A DNA stretch of 64,000 nt from Paenibacillus humicola (GCF_028826105.1 NZ_JAQGPL010000001.1:5172501-5236500), one strand, 5' to 3'. Counted from the first letter of the stretch, positions 1 to 8,658 are shown. Numbers and translations are program-made. Notes: generated by a model from the letters alone, not told the origin.

Positions 1-182
1 TGGACTGCAGCAGTCTGGTACTGCGTTGGAGTTGTCCCGCTCGCGGTTTTTGCTCCTGAGACAGCAACGTAAGCAGTAACGGTTTGAGCACAATAATGAT
101 GTGTTGTTGCTGCCGAAGCTACAGAAGCAAATGATAAAATAAGAGATGCACCAATAATTATTGCTTTGAATTTCAATTTCAT
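1..182 (-). CDS. small exported protein, 3' end beyond window
   Basis: Only the first 60 codons are in the window. They start at ATG 182 after an AAGGATG ribosome site. The product begins MKLKF, then has a hydrophobic core (AIIIGASLILSFASVA) and a likely signal peptidase site ASA-A near residues 22-24, so it should be exported. The visible mature part is Thr/Ala-rich with one Cys (HHYCAQTVTAYVAVSG). I recognise no family. It lies 21 bp downstream of the gene at 204-779 on the same strand, so the two are probably co-transcribed. The AT-rich composition contrasts with the GC-rich core of the window. Confidence 0.7.
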   Translation of the reverse strand, partial: MKLKFKAIIIGASLILSFASVASAATTHHYCAQTVTAYVAVSGAKTASGTTPTQYQTAAV

Positions 183-203
183 TATAAACACATCCTTATT
201 ATT

Positions 204-779
204 TTATTGTGTTCTTTCAGTTCCAACTAATTCGCCTGTCTTTGGATCAAAATATAGCTTAGTAAGCTTGTGATTCTCATCTTGACCTACTACTGCAAAA
301 TGTACTCCTTGTTCATCTTTCTTAACTGTAAAATGATAACCTTTAGGCCATGTCTCTCCAGGCTTTAAATTATTTTTCTTTGCCTGATCCACCATATAAG
401 GTGAGTCTAATAATAGTTCACCTGGAGATATTAGTTCGGAGTCTTTAAAATTCTCGAGTACTGTTTTATTGATTACAATTTTACCATTTTTTATGTTAAG
501 TATGAGTACGCTCTTTTTTTCTTTACTTCCAAACATCATATTCCAAATAGATCTTTTTCCGTTGCTTCCAAGTGTAGTTGTTTTCTTGTCTAATTCATCA
601 ACACTTGTTATTAACATGAGTTTGGCATTTTTATCCCATGCTAACGCTTCTTCATTTCCTAGTTTATATGCCTCTAGTAAAGTTAGTTCCTTATCATGAG
701 TGAAGAAAAAATGATATCCAGCACCACCACACAACAATACTAAAAAAACTACGATAGCAAATAGATATCTTCTTTTCAT
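204..779 (-). CDS. membrane-anchored protein of unknown function, PepSY-like tail
   Basis: This encodes 191 residues. An N-terminal membrane segment (about residues 5-26, LFAIVVFLVLLCGGAGYHFFF) after MKRR makes it a probable type II membrane or secreted protein. The outside part is Lys-rich and ends LYFDPKTGELVGTERTQ, which resembles the strand-turn-strand of PepSY-type domains; that is only a resemblance. The start is supported by AAGGAGGG 13 bases upstream. It is the first gene of a likely two-gene unit with the exported protein at 1-182. No catalytic motif is visible and I do not assign a function. Confidence 0.7.
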   Translation of the reverse strand: MKRRYLFAIVVFLVLLCGGAGYHFFFTHDKELTLLEAYKLGNEEALAWDKNAKLMLITSVDELDKKTTTLGSNGKRSIWNMMFGSKEKKSVLILNIKNGKIVINKTVLENFKDSELISPGELLLDSPYMVDQAKKNNLKPGETWPKGYHFTVKKDEQGVHFAVVGQDENHKLTKLYFDPKTGELVGTERTQ

Positions 780-1429
780 ATATTAGTATGATGACCCTCC
801 TTTTTGTTTGCGCTTTCGCGTTTTGAAAAGAAAAGGAGAGTTAATTAATTCCAGTCGGCACTTAAATTCTAGCATGTGCCTGTATATTAATATATAGTAT
901 TTTTTTCCTCTTATAGTTTTTTCATGGAGCATTTTAACGGACAAAATCATTCATAAAAAGACATGAAATCTTGAAATCTATCGGACTTAGGGTTTAAAAC
1001 AAATACAATAGAACCTCTTCTTGCGTTGGGAAGGGCCTTTCTTCTCGGACATCTGTATATAAACCACTATTTTGTGCAATAGTCCGGCCCTTCCGGAACA
1101 TGGACCTTACAGCAAATCGAAGCAATTCGGCGAAAATGAAAAAACGGCCTTGTCGTCATCGATGCGAACAGAGGCCGTTTTTGGTTGTTGGTTCATAAAG
1201 CAAAATCGCCACTCATGACCAAATTTGGGCGAATATCAGGGTTGAAAATTCGCGTCTACGCGACCGGGGCCGTCGCAACGGCTTTGAGAGAACTAGGTGG
1301 TCAGTGCAACGTGGGATCTGGATTAAACGAAGTACCTGCCGTGGGACTCCTTACCGGGTTTAACGGTATATAATTCCAGTGATTGGGTGATATTAAATTA
1401 AAAAATCATGACTAAATGGAGGTTTAAAG
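780..1429. other. 650-bp gene-free AT-rich stretch with two hairpins
   Basis: No convincing gene is present. Two structured elements are: a GGAAGGGCC (1029-1037) / GGCCCTTCC (1086-1094) inverted repeat with a 48-bp interior, and an AAAACGGCC...GGCCGTTTT hairpin at 1141-1182. An open frame at 1185-1373 has no ribosome site and no recognisable product. The stretch also contains the upstream regions of the genes on both sides. It may be debris of a lost mobile element, but no transposase coding is left. Confidence 0.5.
1141..1182. terminator. hairpin with A and T flanks
   Basis: AAAACGGCCT pairs with AGGCCGTTTT around a 21-base loop, followed by T residues. The arrangement could work on either strand. 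No intact gene ends directly at it, so it may be left over from a deleted gene. Confidence 0.4.
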
Positions 1430-1933
1430 ATGTCTTCAAAAATAATCAGGTTAATTATTATTACAGGGTTGTTTTCAATTTTATTTCCAGGAGCATTATT
1501 TGCGTCTGGAAGGCAAAATATTGAGGCGTTTTCACTTGCAGTTCAGAACCAGTCCATCAAGCAAGCAGTAAATGAATTTCAAAAAAGGGTTGCTAAAAAT
1601 GTAAATTTGCCACAGGTCTCTCCATTCTCACCTACAAGTGCAAGTGGTTCGGTCAATGACAATATGCTTGAACTCGAATATATAAACGACACGACAAAAA
1701 GAATGTTAAAGGTTGTTGTTGGTACAGAGGAAAATAAACCACAGATAAGTAGTATACAAAAAAATGTAACTTTAAAAAATGGAATTGAAGCACACTATGT
1801 AATAAAAAGATCGTTTGTGCATCTGAATCTCGAAAAAAACGGATTGCACTACAATATTGGCCTTAGTAAAAATGGTGTTTCTGAAGAGGATACGTTAAAT
1901 GAATTAATGTTGGTTGCAGAAAGCTTAAATTAA
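1430..1933 (+). CDS. exported protein with DUF4367-like C-terminus
   Basis: This encodes 167 residues with a clear signal peptide (about residues 1-26: MSSKIIRL, hydrophobic core, ALFAS-G). The start ATG follows AAATGGAGG 10 bases upstream. The C-terminal half alternates strands: LKNGIEAHYV, then LNLEKNGLHYNIGLS, then NELMLVAESLN. This is the layout of DUF4367-type domains found in Bacillales sporulation and cell-wall proteins (family resemblance by eye). It converges with the exported protein at 1968-2399 and shares a terminator with it. The role is unknown. Confidence 0.75.
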   Translation: MSSKIIRLIIITGLFSILFPGALFASGRQNIEAFSLAVQNQSIKQAVNEFQKRVAKNVNLPQVSPFSPTSASGSVNDNMLELEYINDTTKRMLKVVVGTEENKPQISSIQKNVTLKNGIEAHYVIKRSFVHLNLEKNGLHYNIGLSKNGVSEEDTLNELMLVAESLN

Positions 1934-1966
1934 AAAGAAGGGGGTGCCTTAACCCCCTTCTTTTTT
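1932..1966. terminator. bidirectional rho-independent terminator
   Basis: GAAGGGGG pairs with CCCCCTTC over an 8-base loop, with an A-run before and a T-run after. It therefore terminates both converging genes, ending at 1933 (+) and 1968 (-). Confidence 0.9.
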
Positions 1967-1967
1967 A

Positions 1968-2399
1968 TTACCATGTCTCGAAAGTCCCTGTTCCCGCGCA
2001 TCTTCCGGATACTGTATCACCACATTTTGCAACTAACCGATAAGTTCCAGCTGAGCTTGTTGTATAGAAACCATAATTGGTACCACCCTTTTGTGCTGCA
2101 TTTTTGGGAGATGTAACCTGTGACCATGTATGAGATGTATCGTCATATCTTTCTAACCAAAAAGAAACATTAAAGAGACTATCACTTGTCGTTTGAAACT
2201 CATAATAAGTACTATAATTTTGATTTAGAGGCTGAGCATTACCTTTACCAATTAAGTCACCACTGTACATCGTAAGATAGGTACAAAATCCGGTACTGCC
2301 GCTACAAGAACCCGTTGTATACGCAAATGCAGGAGTAATAGTGAAGGAGAACACAATTAAAACGGCAACTAAAAAAGTCAGCAACTTCTTTTTAACCAT
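1968..2399 (-). CDS. small exported cysteine-containing protein
   Basis: The start is placed at ATG 2399 (MVKKKLLTF), because GGGAGG lies about 10 bases upstream of it. The upstream in-frame ATG codons sit on or before that ribosome site. The product has 143 residues with a signal peptide cleaved near ITPAFA-Y. The mature part (about 118 residues) has four Cys (SGSCSGSTGFC near its start, KCGDTVSGRC near its end), which could form two disulfides, and many Ser/Thr/Tyr. No transmembrane segment follows. I do not recognise the family; a small secreted toxin or matrix protein is possible but unproven. Confidence 0.75.
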   Translation of the reverse strand: MVKKKLLTFLVAVLIVFSFTITPAFAYTTGSCSGSTGFCTYLTMYSGDLIGKGNAQPLNQNYSTYYEFQTTSDSLFNVSFWLERYDDTSHTWSQVTSPKNAAQKGGTNYGFYTTSSAGTYRLVAKCGDTVSGRCAGTGTFETW

Positions 2400-2640
2400 T
2401 AATAACATTCCTCCCATTTATTCAATGTATTAAAAATACCCTTTAATTCCATGTTGTACCAGTTCCGATTCTCCTAAAATCTTAACTCACAATCTAGCTG
2501 TTCAGTATTATTAATTGAGTAGAGAATTCTAGTTGTTTCGAATCATGTTAGAAGAAACTTGTCGTTTCTACGTAGAAAAATATGGATTACCTTTTTTGCG
2601 GTTTATTTGGCTGCCGATTTGACGTGACCGCGGTACATTC

Positions 2641-3222
2641 TTATTCATGCTCTTCTCCATAAGCCGCCCGCAAACGGCTCTCATAATGTTCATCTATATA
2701 GTCTCGAACGAACCGGTCACGCGCTGCCGTATCTTCTTCTTTACGAAACCAGCCGATCTTTCGCAGCCGTTCCGCCTCGGGCTTAGTAGCCCATAATTCC
2801 AGTGCCTCTTGATTAAGTTGCTGCTGGATTCGCCGTTCGGTCAGACGGCTATTTAGAATTTCTTCCCGTTGTTGTTGCATTGCGATTACGAGTTGCCGTC
2901 GTCTTTCGTCATCCGCCGTCATCATAGTTTCTTGGACTTTCTGGATTTCATTTCGGATTTGGTCAGATGCGTTCGTAAACTGTTCGGCCAGCTGTTCAGT
3001 AGCGACCGATGCCTCACGGCGCGCCTCTACAAGTTCCCGTCTTAGTTCGTCATTCTCCGTCCTAAGCATAACAAGCGCCTGTTTAACAACCTCCATCTCT
3101 TCCGTTAGCTGCATCAAATAGGGCTTACCGTCGTCATCATCCGTCATCGGGACGATTATCTCCCTCACCACGCTGCGCAGTTGCTCGCGTATGTATTCCG
3201 GAGGTTCATTCGCGTCCTTCAT
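2641..3222 (-). CDS. coiled-coil protein, DUF3967-like C-terminus
   Basis: This encodes 193 residues. Residues about 35-135 form a long charged heptad-type coiled coil (ELRRELVEARREASVATEQ). The C-terminus reads LWATKPEAERLRKIGWFRKEED, which resembles the short DUF3967 motif seen at the end of plasmid and phage MerR-like proteins of Bacillales (from memory, not searched). No DNA-binding head is present in this copy. The ribosome site is weak: AAGGAT, about 16 bases upstream. It is divergent from the toxin-antitoxin pair. Its association with mobile DNA is inferred from the family and the surrounding island. Confidence 0.65.
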   Translation of the reverse strand: MKDANEPPEYIREQLRSVVREIIVPMTDDDDGKPYLMQLTEEMEVVKQALVMLRTENDELRRELVEARREASVATEQLAEQFTNASDQIRNEIQKVQETMMTADDERRRQLVIAMQQQREEILNSRLTERRIQQQLNQEALELWATKPEAERLRKIGWFRKEEDTAARDRFVRDYIDEHYESRLRAAYGEEHE

Positions 3223-3283
3223 TTTCGATATCAGACCGATCCTTTTAGGCAGATAGGTACTATCAATTTCCTATAAATCACTG

Positions 3284-3289
3284 TATAAT
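3284..3289 (+). promoter_or_regulatory. possible -10 box of toxin-antitoxin promoter
   Basis: TATAAT lies 64 bases before the antitoxin start in the divergent gap. The -35 candidate 17 bases upstream (TATCAA) is poor, so the antitoxin-toxin pair may need an activator, or the real -35 lies elsewhere. Confidence 0.35.
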
Positions 3290-3352
3290 AAAGAAGTAAA
3301 GAAACAAAGAAATTGAAAAAAAGGAATACGGCAAACAAAGGAGGGGTATACT

Positions 3353-3733
3353 ATGGCAATAGCACATGAGGCGGTGGAACGTATGGAATGGCGGCGTGCT
3401 CGTGTCTCTCAGAAGCGCCAAGTAACAATACCTCAGAAACTGTTTGAACAGGCCGGAATCAAAGACGAAGTTGAATTCAGTATTAAGGGCAACAACATCA
3501 TCATGCGTCCTGTACGTGAAAATATGGGCAGTGATTACTTTGCGGATCTCATTTTGGCTGATTTGATTAAAGAAGGATATACAGGTGAAGAACTGCTCGC
3601 TAAATTCCGCGAGAAACAAGGCGAGCTGCATGCAGCTGTAAAACAACTAATTGCCGATTCCGAAGAAGCCGCCCGCAACTTTAATGGCGTGAATGAAACG
3701 GAAGAATTATTTGGCGATGTAATGGGGGATTAG
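3353..3733 (+). CDS. AbrB/SpoVT-type antitoxin
   Basis: This encodes 126 residues. Residues about 16-52 form a swapped-hairpin AbrB/MazE DNA-binding domain (VSQKRQVTIPQKLFEQAGI, then IKGNNIIMRP). A helical C-terminus of about 70 residues should wrap the toxin. The start follows AAAGGAGGGG six bases upstream. The stop codon TAG abuts the ATG of the RelE-type toxin at 3734, so translation is coupled. In such pairs the antitoxin normally represses its own promoter. The pairing of an AbrB-fold antitoxin with a RelE-fold toxin is inferred from gene order. Confidence 0.85.
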   Translation: MAIAHEAVERMEWRRARVSQKRQVTIPQKLFEQAGIKDEVEFSIKGNNIIMRPVRENMGSDYFADLILADLIKEGYTGEELLAKFREKQGELHAAVKQLIADSEEAARNFNGVNETEELFGDVMGD

Positions 3734-4027
3734 ATGCTCCCCGTTACATACCTCGGCCCAGCAAAGCGCTATTTTAAAAAACTTGTTGAGAAGCCATTAT
3801 TAAAGGCGTATTGGGACGCTATAAAGGCTATTCGGCAAGATCCATCCATTGGAGAACAGAAGACTGGTGACCTCACAGGTGTTTATGGCTATGATGTATC
3901 TTACAAGGGTACGAATTACGAAATCGCCTATCGCGTAGAGGAAAATAGTGAGGGTGAACTCGTCGTTGTTATCTTAGCTGGGTCTAGAGAAAATTTCTAC
4001 GAAGAATTAAAGCGATATCTTAAATAG
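3734..4027 (+). CDS. RelE/ParE-family toxin
   Basis: This encodes 97 residues with the RelE/ParE outline: an N-terminal helix pair (PAKRYFKKLVEKPLLKAYWDAI), then three strands (GVYGYDVSYKGTNYEIAYRVE; LVVVILAGSRENFYEELKRYL). Family members cut mRNA at the ribosome or poison gyrase; which one cannot be told from sequence. The Tyr/Arg-rich C-terminal strand (GSRENFYEELKR) fits the RelE/YafQ/HigB side better than ParE. It directly follows the antitoxin with no gap. Length and position make it a complete, probably active toxin. Confidence 0.85.
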   Translation: MLPVTYLGPAKRYFKKLVEKPLLKAYWDAIKAIRQDPSIGEQKTGDLTGVYGYDVSYKGTNYEIAYRVEENSEGELVVVILAGSRENFYEELKRYLK

Positions 4028-4519
4028 CCTGTAATCGAGTCGGAGGGGGCGGCTAGCCCCCGATCTCTCACTACACCTAGCATGCGGGTCCATACTAGAC
4101 TTTTTCAAAAGGTTGACGAAGCTCAAGATAACGAGAAAGCAAACTTTTCAGCCCTTTCGCTCCCAGTGGGAAGTTGAGAGGGCGTTATTCATGTTCCGAG
4201 ACATCTCCCTGGATCGGGGCCTGTATAGTTTTTGCGAATTAATTGCTTTGAGCCGTGTCATGAGCTGGTAGCCCCATAAGGTAACAAAAAGCGAACGCAA
4301 CCTCGCTCTGCCGTGTGAATCCATGTAATTCTTCTCGACTGTTAGATACAGATGTCCGGCCATTGGCAGGCAGAATGCATAAAAAAACACCCCGGCTGGC
4401 ACAGCGTCCAGTTGGTCCCGACGAGCTTGTGAAAAAACTAAAGGTATATATTGTCTTATTTTAACAAATAATATTCCCGTAATTAACCAACGGTAGGTAC
4501 AGGGAGGATGTAAACAAAA
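4028..4519. other. gene-free gap after the toxin gene
   Basis: A GGGGGC-GGCTA-GCCCCC hairpin at 4045-4061 may terminate the toxin-antitoxin transcript, although no T-run follows. An open frame on the minus strand (4148-4531) has Leu-rich segments but overlaps the exported-protein start region and has no ribosome site; it could be a decayed gene. Nothing else can be supported. Confidence 0.4.
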
Positions 4520-4831
4520 TTGATTAAACAATTAAGTCGCTTTGGTGTCGCTATTGCCACAATTATGTTAGCAAGCTTACTCTTAATACAAACATCAAAA
4601 AGTTATGCATCTCTCGAATCAGTTCCTAATCATAAGTTAACCGAACAGAACATAAAAAAAATACAGGAAAATACAGACACAATATATATATATGACAGTG
4701 AATTTAAACGAGTAGCCTCAATCCCATCGGTGAGCTTTAGCGTAATAGCATATGGAAAAAGTTTGGTTAATTCACATACGAAAGTCTTAATTTTGAATTA
4801 TGGTATCTTCGTTAAAACCCCAGAATCTTGA
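4520..4831 (+). CDS. small exported protein, unknown
   Basis: The start is TTG at 4520, preceded by GGGAGG 12 bases upstream; the ATG between them is followed at once by a stop. The product has 103 residues with a signal peptide (MIKQLSRFGVAIATIMLASLLLI, cleavage near SYA-S). The remaining 70 residues have no Cys and no known motif (TEQNIKKIQENTDTIYIYDSEFKR). It is AT-rich like the other exported genes of this island. The short length could reflect truncation at the 3' end. Confidence 0.6.
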   Translation: MIKQLSRFGVAIATIMLASLLLIQTSKSYASLESVPNHKLTEQNIKKIQENTDTIYIYDSEFKRVASIPSVSFSVIAYGKSLVNSHTKVLILNYGIFVKTPES

Positions 4832-5273
4832 TTTTTATGATTAAAAGATAGCTTGCTAAAGCGAAAGTACGGCCTCAACCGAAGCCGGTACAGGGGCTTT
4901 GTCGGCTCAAAAACCTGGGTCGGCTTTGGAATCTGGGTTCATAACCTTAGAAAAGCCGCTCAAATGACCAAATAAGCCATTAAAATGAGCACTTAGTTTC
5001 ATAATTATGAAATCCCCATCCCGGCGGGATAGGTTCTGTACAAGAAAGTGAATTTATCAGGGGTAACTAATTAGCGTGCATCCGGTTCAGCTCCTCTGCT
5101 TGTGTTGCTTCTCTTACCCTTTAATGTGCTTGCACTCGATCCAAAATGGTCCGCGGGCGCAAAGAAGGCTCGATAATCCCTTATGGGCTTTCGTTTATCC
5201 GAGCCAACCGAATTGCCAAAATGTGCGAAATCAATCTAACGGCCTTTTTTAAATCGCTTAATTTTTCGATCAA
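4832..5273. other. gene-free gap with a 16-bp perfect palindrome
   Basis: The AT-rich to GC-rich transition of the window lies here. The one structured element is TTTCATAATTATGAAA at 4997-5012, a perfect 16-bp palindrome of operator size. Composition changes sharply near 5270, where the response regulator gene ends. No promoter or RNA gene is evident. Confidence 0.5.
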
Positions 5274-6863
5274 TCAACCCTTGTCACTATTGGCATTCCG
5301 GTATTCCGACGGCGAAACGCCGTACATCCGTTTGAATTTCGAGCTGAAGTAGCTCGGGTTGGAAAAGCCCGTCAGCTCGGCGATATCCCATAGCCCGAGC
5401 TTCGTCTCCTTCAGCAGCCGCGTCGCCTTCTCCATCCGCACGTCCGTCACGTACTGGATGAAGCTGGTCCCGACCTTGGCCTTGAACAGCTCGGAGAAAT
5501 ACGAGCGGTTGTAGCTGAACTTCTCGGCCAGCATGCCGAGGTTCAGGTCATACATATAATGCTGCTCGATAAACTGGCGGGCGTTCTCGATGACGGAGTT
5601 GTCCGGATCTTCGGCGTCGGCCTGATCCCGATAGATTTTGGTCCCCAGCCGCAGCAGGAACGCTTCCGCCTTCTGGACGGTATCGAGCGCCAGCACCGTA
5701 TCGGGGCGAATCCACAGCTGCTCTCCTCCGGAAAGCGGAACCCCTGCCGTCTGGGCCAGCGAATCGAGCAGAAAATAAAGGTGGGCGATCAGCTTGACGA
5801 AGCGCGCCTGCGAGGCGCCGAACGCGTCCGCAAGCTCGTTGTGCAGCGTCTGCCGGAAGGCGTCCAGCTCGCCGCGGAGCAGCTGGCGCTGAATCAGCTT
5901 CGCCGTGTCCTCGGTCAGCACCGGCTTCGGATCGGCCTGGTCCTTCGCCTTCATTTTGCCGCTTTCCGACATATTCCAATCAAGCAGCGACGAAATGCAC
6001 CCTTCCTTCCAGCGCTTGAAGCCGGCGACGGGCTGGCCGATGCCGATGAGCGGCTCGAACGCCAGCCGCTCCGCGATACAGCTCCGCAGGGCGGCGGTAA
6101 ACGAGGCGACCTCGTCCCCGGCGTCCTCGAGGATGAAATGCAACAGCCCGGGATAATGGTCGTCGCGGAATACCTGCGGACGCACGGGGGCGGGATAGGT
6201 CTCGGCGAATTCCCGGCACAGCAGCTCGAACGGCAGCCGGAATTTGTCCGGCGTCCGCCCGGCGCTTCCGTCGTATGCGGCCGACCGCTCCCGCAGCCCG
6301 GCCGTCACGAACCGCACCTGCTTCTCATGCCACGTCTCGAGTTCGAAATGCCCCGCGCGCTCGATCAGATCGCGCTCGCGCTCCGGCTCCTCCCGCACGA
6401 TGCGGCTGATGAAATGCTCTTTCATGTCCTTGAAATACTGGGAAAGCCGCCATTGGACGACCGCCTGCTCGCGCTGCTCCTTCCGTTCCTCGTCCAGCTC
6501 CGAAATGACCCGCTCCATGACGACCATCAGCTCGTCCTGCGTGACGGGCTTCAGCAGAAAATCTCTCGCCCGGTTTTTGACCGCCGCTTTCGCGTAATGA
6601 AAATCCTCGTAGCCGGTCAGGACAATCACCTTCACCCCGGGAAACCGCCCGCGGCACGCCTCCAGCAGCTCAACCCCGTTCATGACGGGCATATTCATAT
6701 CCGCAATCATAATATCGATCGGCTCGTTGTCCATAAAGTCCAGCGCCTCGGCACCGTTCGACGCCTCGCCCGCCGCTGTGGCGTTCAGACGGTCCCAGTC
6801 CACCTTCAGCTTCAGCCCCATTCTGATTTCCGGCTCGTCATCCACGATTAAGGTCCGGTACAT
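5274..6863 (-). CDS. YesN-type response regulator with AraC output domain
   Basis: Start at ATG 6863, preceded by AGGAGGGAT; 529 residues. The receiver domain (about 1-120) has the acidic pair VDDE at 8-10, phospho-acceptor Asp55 in IADMNMP (more often TDIRMP in this family) and Lys in FLLKPV. The middle is a variable helical linker. The AraC/XylS double HTH occupies about residues 425-525 (MLAEKFSYNRSYFSELFKAKVG ... SSKFKRMYGVSPSEYR). Its start overlaps the end of the kinase gene at 6838-8658 by 26 bp, so the two form one operon. There is no ABC transporter beside this pair, so its target is unknown. Confidence 0.9.
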   Translation of the reverse strand: MYRTLIVDDEPEIRMGLKLKVDWDRLNATAAGEASNGAEALDFMDNEPIDIMIADMNMPVMNGVELLEACRGRFPGVKVIVLTGYEDFHYAKAAVKNRARDFLLKPVTQDELMVVMERVISELDEERKEQREQAVVQWRLSQYFKDMKEHFISRIVREEPERERDLIERAGHFELETWHEKQVRFVTAGLRERSAAYDGSAGRTPDKFRLPFELLCREFAETYPAPVRPQVFRDDHYPGLLHFILEDAGDEVASFTAALRSCIAERLAFEPLIGIGQPVAGFKRWKEGCISSLLDWNMSESGKMKAKDQADPKPVLTEDTAKLIQRQLLRGELDAFRQTLHNELADAFGASQARFVKLIAHLYFLLDSLAQTAGVPLSGGEQLWIRPDTVLALDTVQKAEAFLLRLGTKIYRDQADAEDPDNSVIENARQFIEQHYMYDLNLGMLAEKFSYNRSYFSELFKAKVGTSFIQYVTDVRMEKATRLLKETKLGLWDIAELTGFSNPSYFSSKFKRMYGVSPSEYRNANSDKG

Positions 6864-8658
6864 CGCGCGATCCCTCCTGTACGGGTAAAATGAGCGTGAT
6901 CTTCGTTCCTCCAAGCTCGCTTCGTTCGATCGTAAAGCTGAACAGCGACCCGTAATACAGCCGGCAGCGAATGAGCACGTTGCGCAGCCCGATCTGGCTC
7001 GTCTCATTGTTCAGGACATGATCGAGCTGCACCGCCGCCGACTCGGCCATCAGCCGCTGCACCGTTTCCGGCGGAATGCCTGGGCCGTTGTCCGCCACGG
7101 ACATTTCCACCTGCCCGCCGGCGCGGCGGATGCGGATCTGAACGGCGGCCCGCTCCCCGTGCCGGAAGCTGTATTTGACGGCGTTCTCCACAAGCGGCTG
7201 CAAAATGAATTTGATGACCTCAAGCCGGTCGAGGCCGCCTTCCCGCTCTGTGACGATTTCCAGCCGGTCCCGGAACCGAATCCGCAGGATCGATACGTAG
7301 TGATCCAGATAGTTCAATTCTTCCGCCAGCGGAATGAGGTCCCGGCTCGCTTTCAGCGAAAACCGCATCATTTTGCCGAGCGATTCGATGACGTGAACGG
7401 TGTCGCGGGTCCGGCGCTGCATCGCCAGACTTGTCAGCAGCTCCAGCGTATTGAACAGAAAATGCGGATTGATCTGCATGAGCAGCGCCTTGTATTCCGC
7501 CTGCTGGCGGAGCAGCCGCAGCTCGAATTCGTTCTTGATATGCTCCCGGAGCCGGCTCACCATGTTGCGGAACGTTTCGGTGACGAATCCGACCTCGTTG
7601 CGGACGGCCCGTTTGGGCGGGATGCGGCTCTCCGCCATGTCGAAATCGCCCTTCTGAATCGACCGCATTGCGGAGGCGAGCCTCGATAGCGGCTTTGTGA
7701 TGCCGAACGACAGCCAGGTCGCGATCAGAATCGCGGCGATCAGCAGCAGAGCGGTGAACACGATGATGCTCGTCCGCAGCTTATACAGCTTGGCGTACAG
7801 CTCGCCCTCGGGAACGAAGCCGACCAGCAGCCAGTCGTAACGCTCCAGCTTTTTATAGACAAGCACGTCGACCTTTCCGTTCTTGCCCTTCATATAGACG
7901 ACGCCCTGCAGCGGATTGTTCTCCCGGATGCGCTCGACCTCCGCGATGGCGTCGGCATGGGAATTGTATTCGTCCTGCGACAAAATCGGCCTGCCGTTCT
8001 GATCGAGCAGAAAGATCGTGCCGCTTTCGCCCAAATGAATGCCCTTGAGCGGATCGAGCAGAAAATCGGACTTCACGTTGACCTTCATGACGCTTTTGGA
8101 CATGGTGGGCTCGAACGTGCCGATCGGCAGCAGCAGGCTGACGACGCGATAAGGCTTCAGGCCGCCCTCTTCGAACGGGTCGATATGCGCGGAAACCCAT
8201 TGGACGCCGTTCAGCTTGAAATTTCGGTACCAGTCCGAATGCAGGAAGGACGGATCATGGGTGACCTGGTTGTCCGCCCCAACCCTGAGCCCGTCCTGCC
8301 GGTAGATCGAAACGGACGATACGCTCGAGTAGCTGTTCGTCGCCTTGGTCAGAAATTGACTGAGGCTGATATTCGCAAGCATCTTCTCCCCTTCGCTGAG
8401 CGTCGGGTCCGCCATCGCGTTATTCCAGCTTTTCGTAATATCGCTGTTGAACACAATCGAGGACAAATCGTACACCTGCATGAGCGCCATATCGATAAAA
8501 GAACCGTATTCGTTCATTTTTTCCAGGGCCGACGATTCGATGTAGGAGCGGATGATCGACCGGGACTGATTAAAAAGCAGGACGGACATCGTGCCGGAGG
8601 AGAAAACGAGCAGCAGCACGAATATGGCGATCAAGCGGTTTTTAAAGGAATAAAACAT
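6838..8658 (-). CDS. YesM-type sensor histidine kinase
   Basis: Start at ATG 8658 after AGGAGCTGG; 606 residues. Membrane segments at about 8-30 and 290-312 flank a Cache-type extracellular sensor domain of about 255 residues. A HAMP linker follows, then the His_kinase dimerisation motif QINPHFLFNTLELL with the phospho-acceptor His, and a GHKL ATPase domain with VADNGPGIPPETV. This is the architecture of sugar-sensing YesM/LytS-like kinases of Bacillales. The partner is the overlapping AraC-type regulator downstream. The ligand cannot be read from the sequence. Confidence 0.9.
   Translation of the reverse strand: MFYSFKNRLIAIFVLLLVFSSGTMSVLLFNQSRSIIRSYIESSALEKMNEYGSFIDMALMQVYDLSSIVFNSDITKSWNNAMADPTLSEGEKMLANISLSQFLTKATNSYSSVSSVSIYRQDGLRVGADNQVTHDPSFLHSDWYRNFKLNGVQWVSAHIDPFEEGGLKPYRVVSLLLPIGTFEPTMSKSVMKVNVKSDFLLDPLKGIHLGESGTIFLLDQNGRPILSQDEYNSHADAIAEVERIRENNPLQGVVYMKGKNGKVDVLVYKKLERYDWLLVGFVPEGELYAKLYKLRTSIIVFTALLLIAAILIATWLSFGITKPLSRLASAMRSIQKGDFDMAESRIPPKRAVRNEVGFVTETFRNMVSRLREHIKNEFELRLLRQQAEYKALLMQINPHFLFNTLELLTSLAMQRRTRDTVHVIESLGKMMRFSLKASRDLIPLAEELNYLDHYVSILRIRFRDRLEIVTEREGGLDRLEVIKFILQPLVENAVKYSFRHGERAAVQIRIRRAGGQVEMSVADNGPGIPPETVQRLMAESAAVQLDHVLNNETSQIGLRNVLIRCRLYYGSLFSFTIERSELGGTKITLILPVQEGSRDVPDLNRG

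Noticed and set aside
1185..1373. Open frame of 62 codons on the plus strand
   Set aside because: No ribosome site, no protein-like pattern, and it begins right after a terminator hairpin.
4148..4531. Minus-strand frame with Leu-rich segments, possible transposase remnant
   Set aside because: No motif could be matched, no ribosome site, and it overlaps the start of the exported protein on the other strand.
5146..5352. Plus-strand frame of 68 codons
   Set aside because: Its second half is antisense to the AraC domain of the response regulator and no start signal is seen.
5980..6657. Minus-strand frames inside the response regulator in another phase
   Set aside because: Arg/Gly/Ala-rich shadows of the coding sequence.
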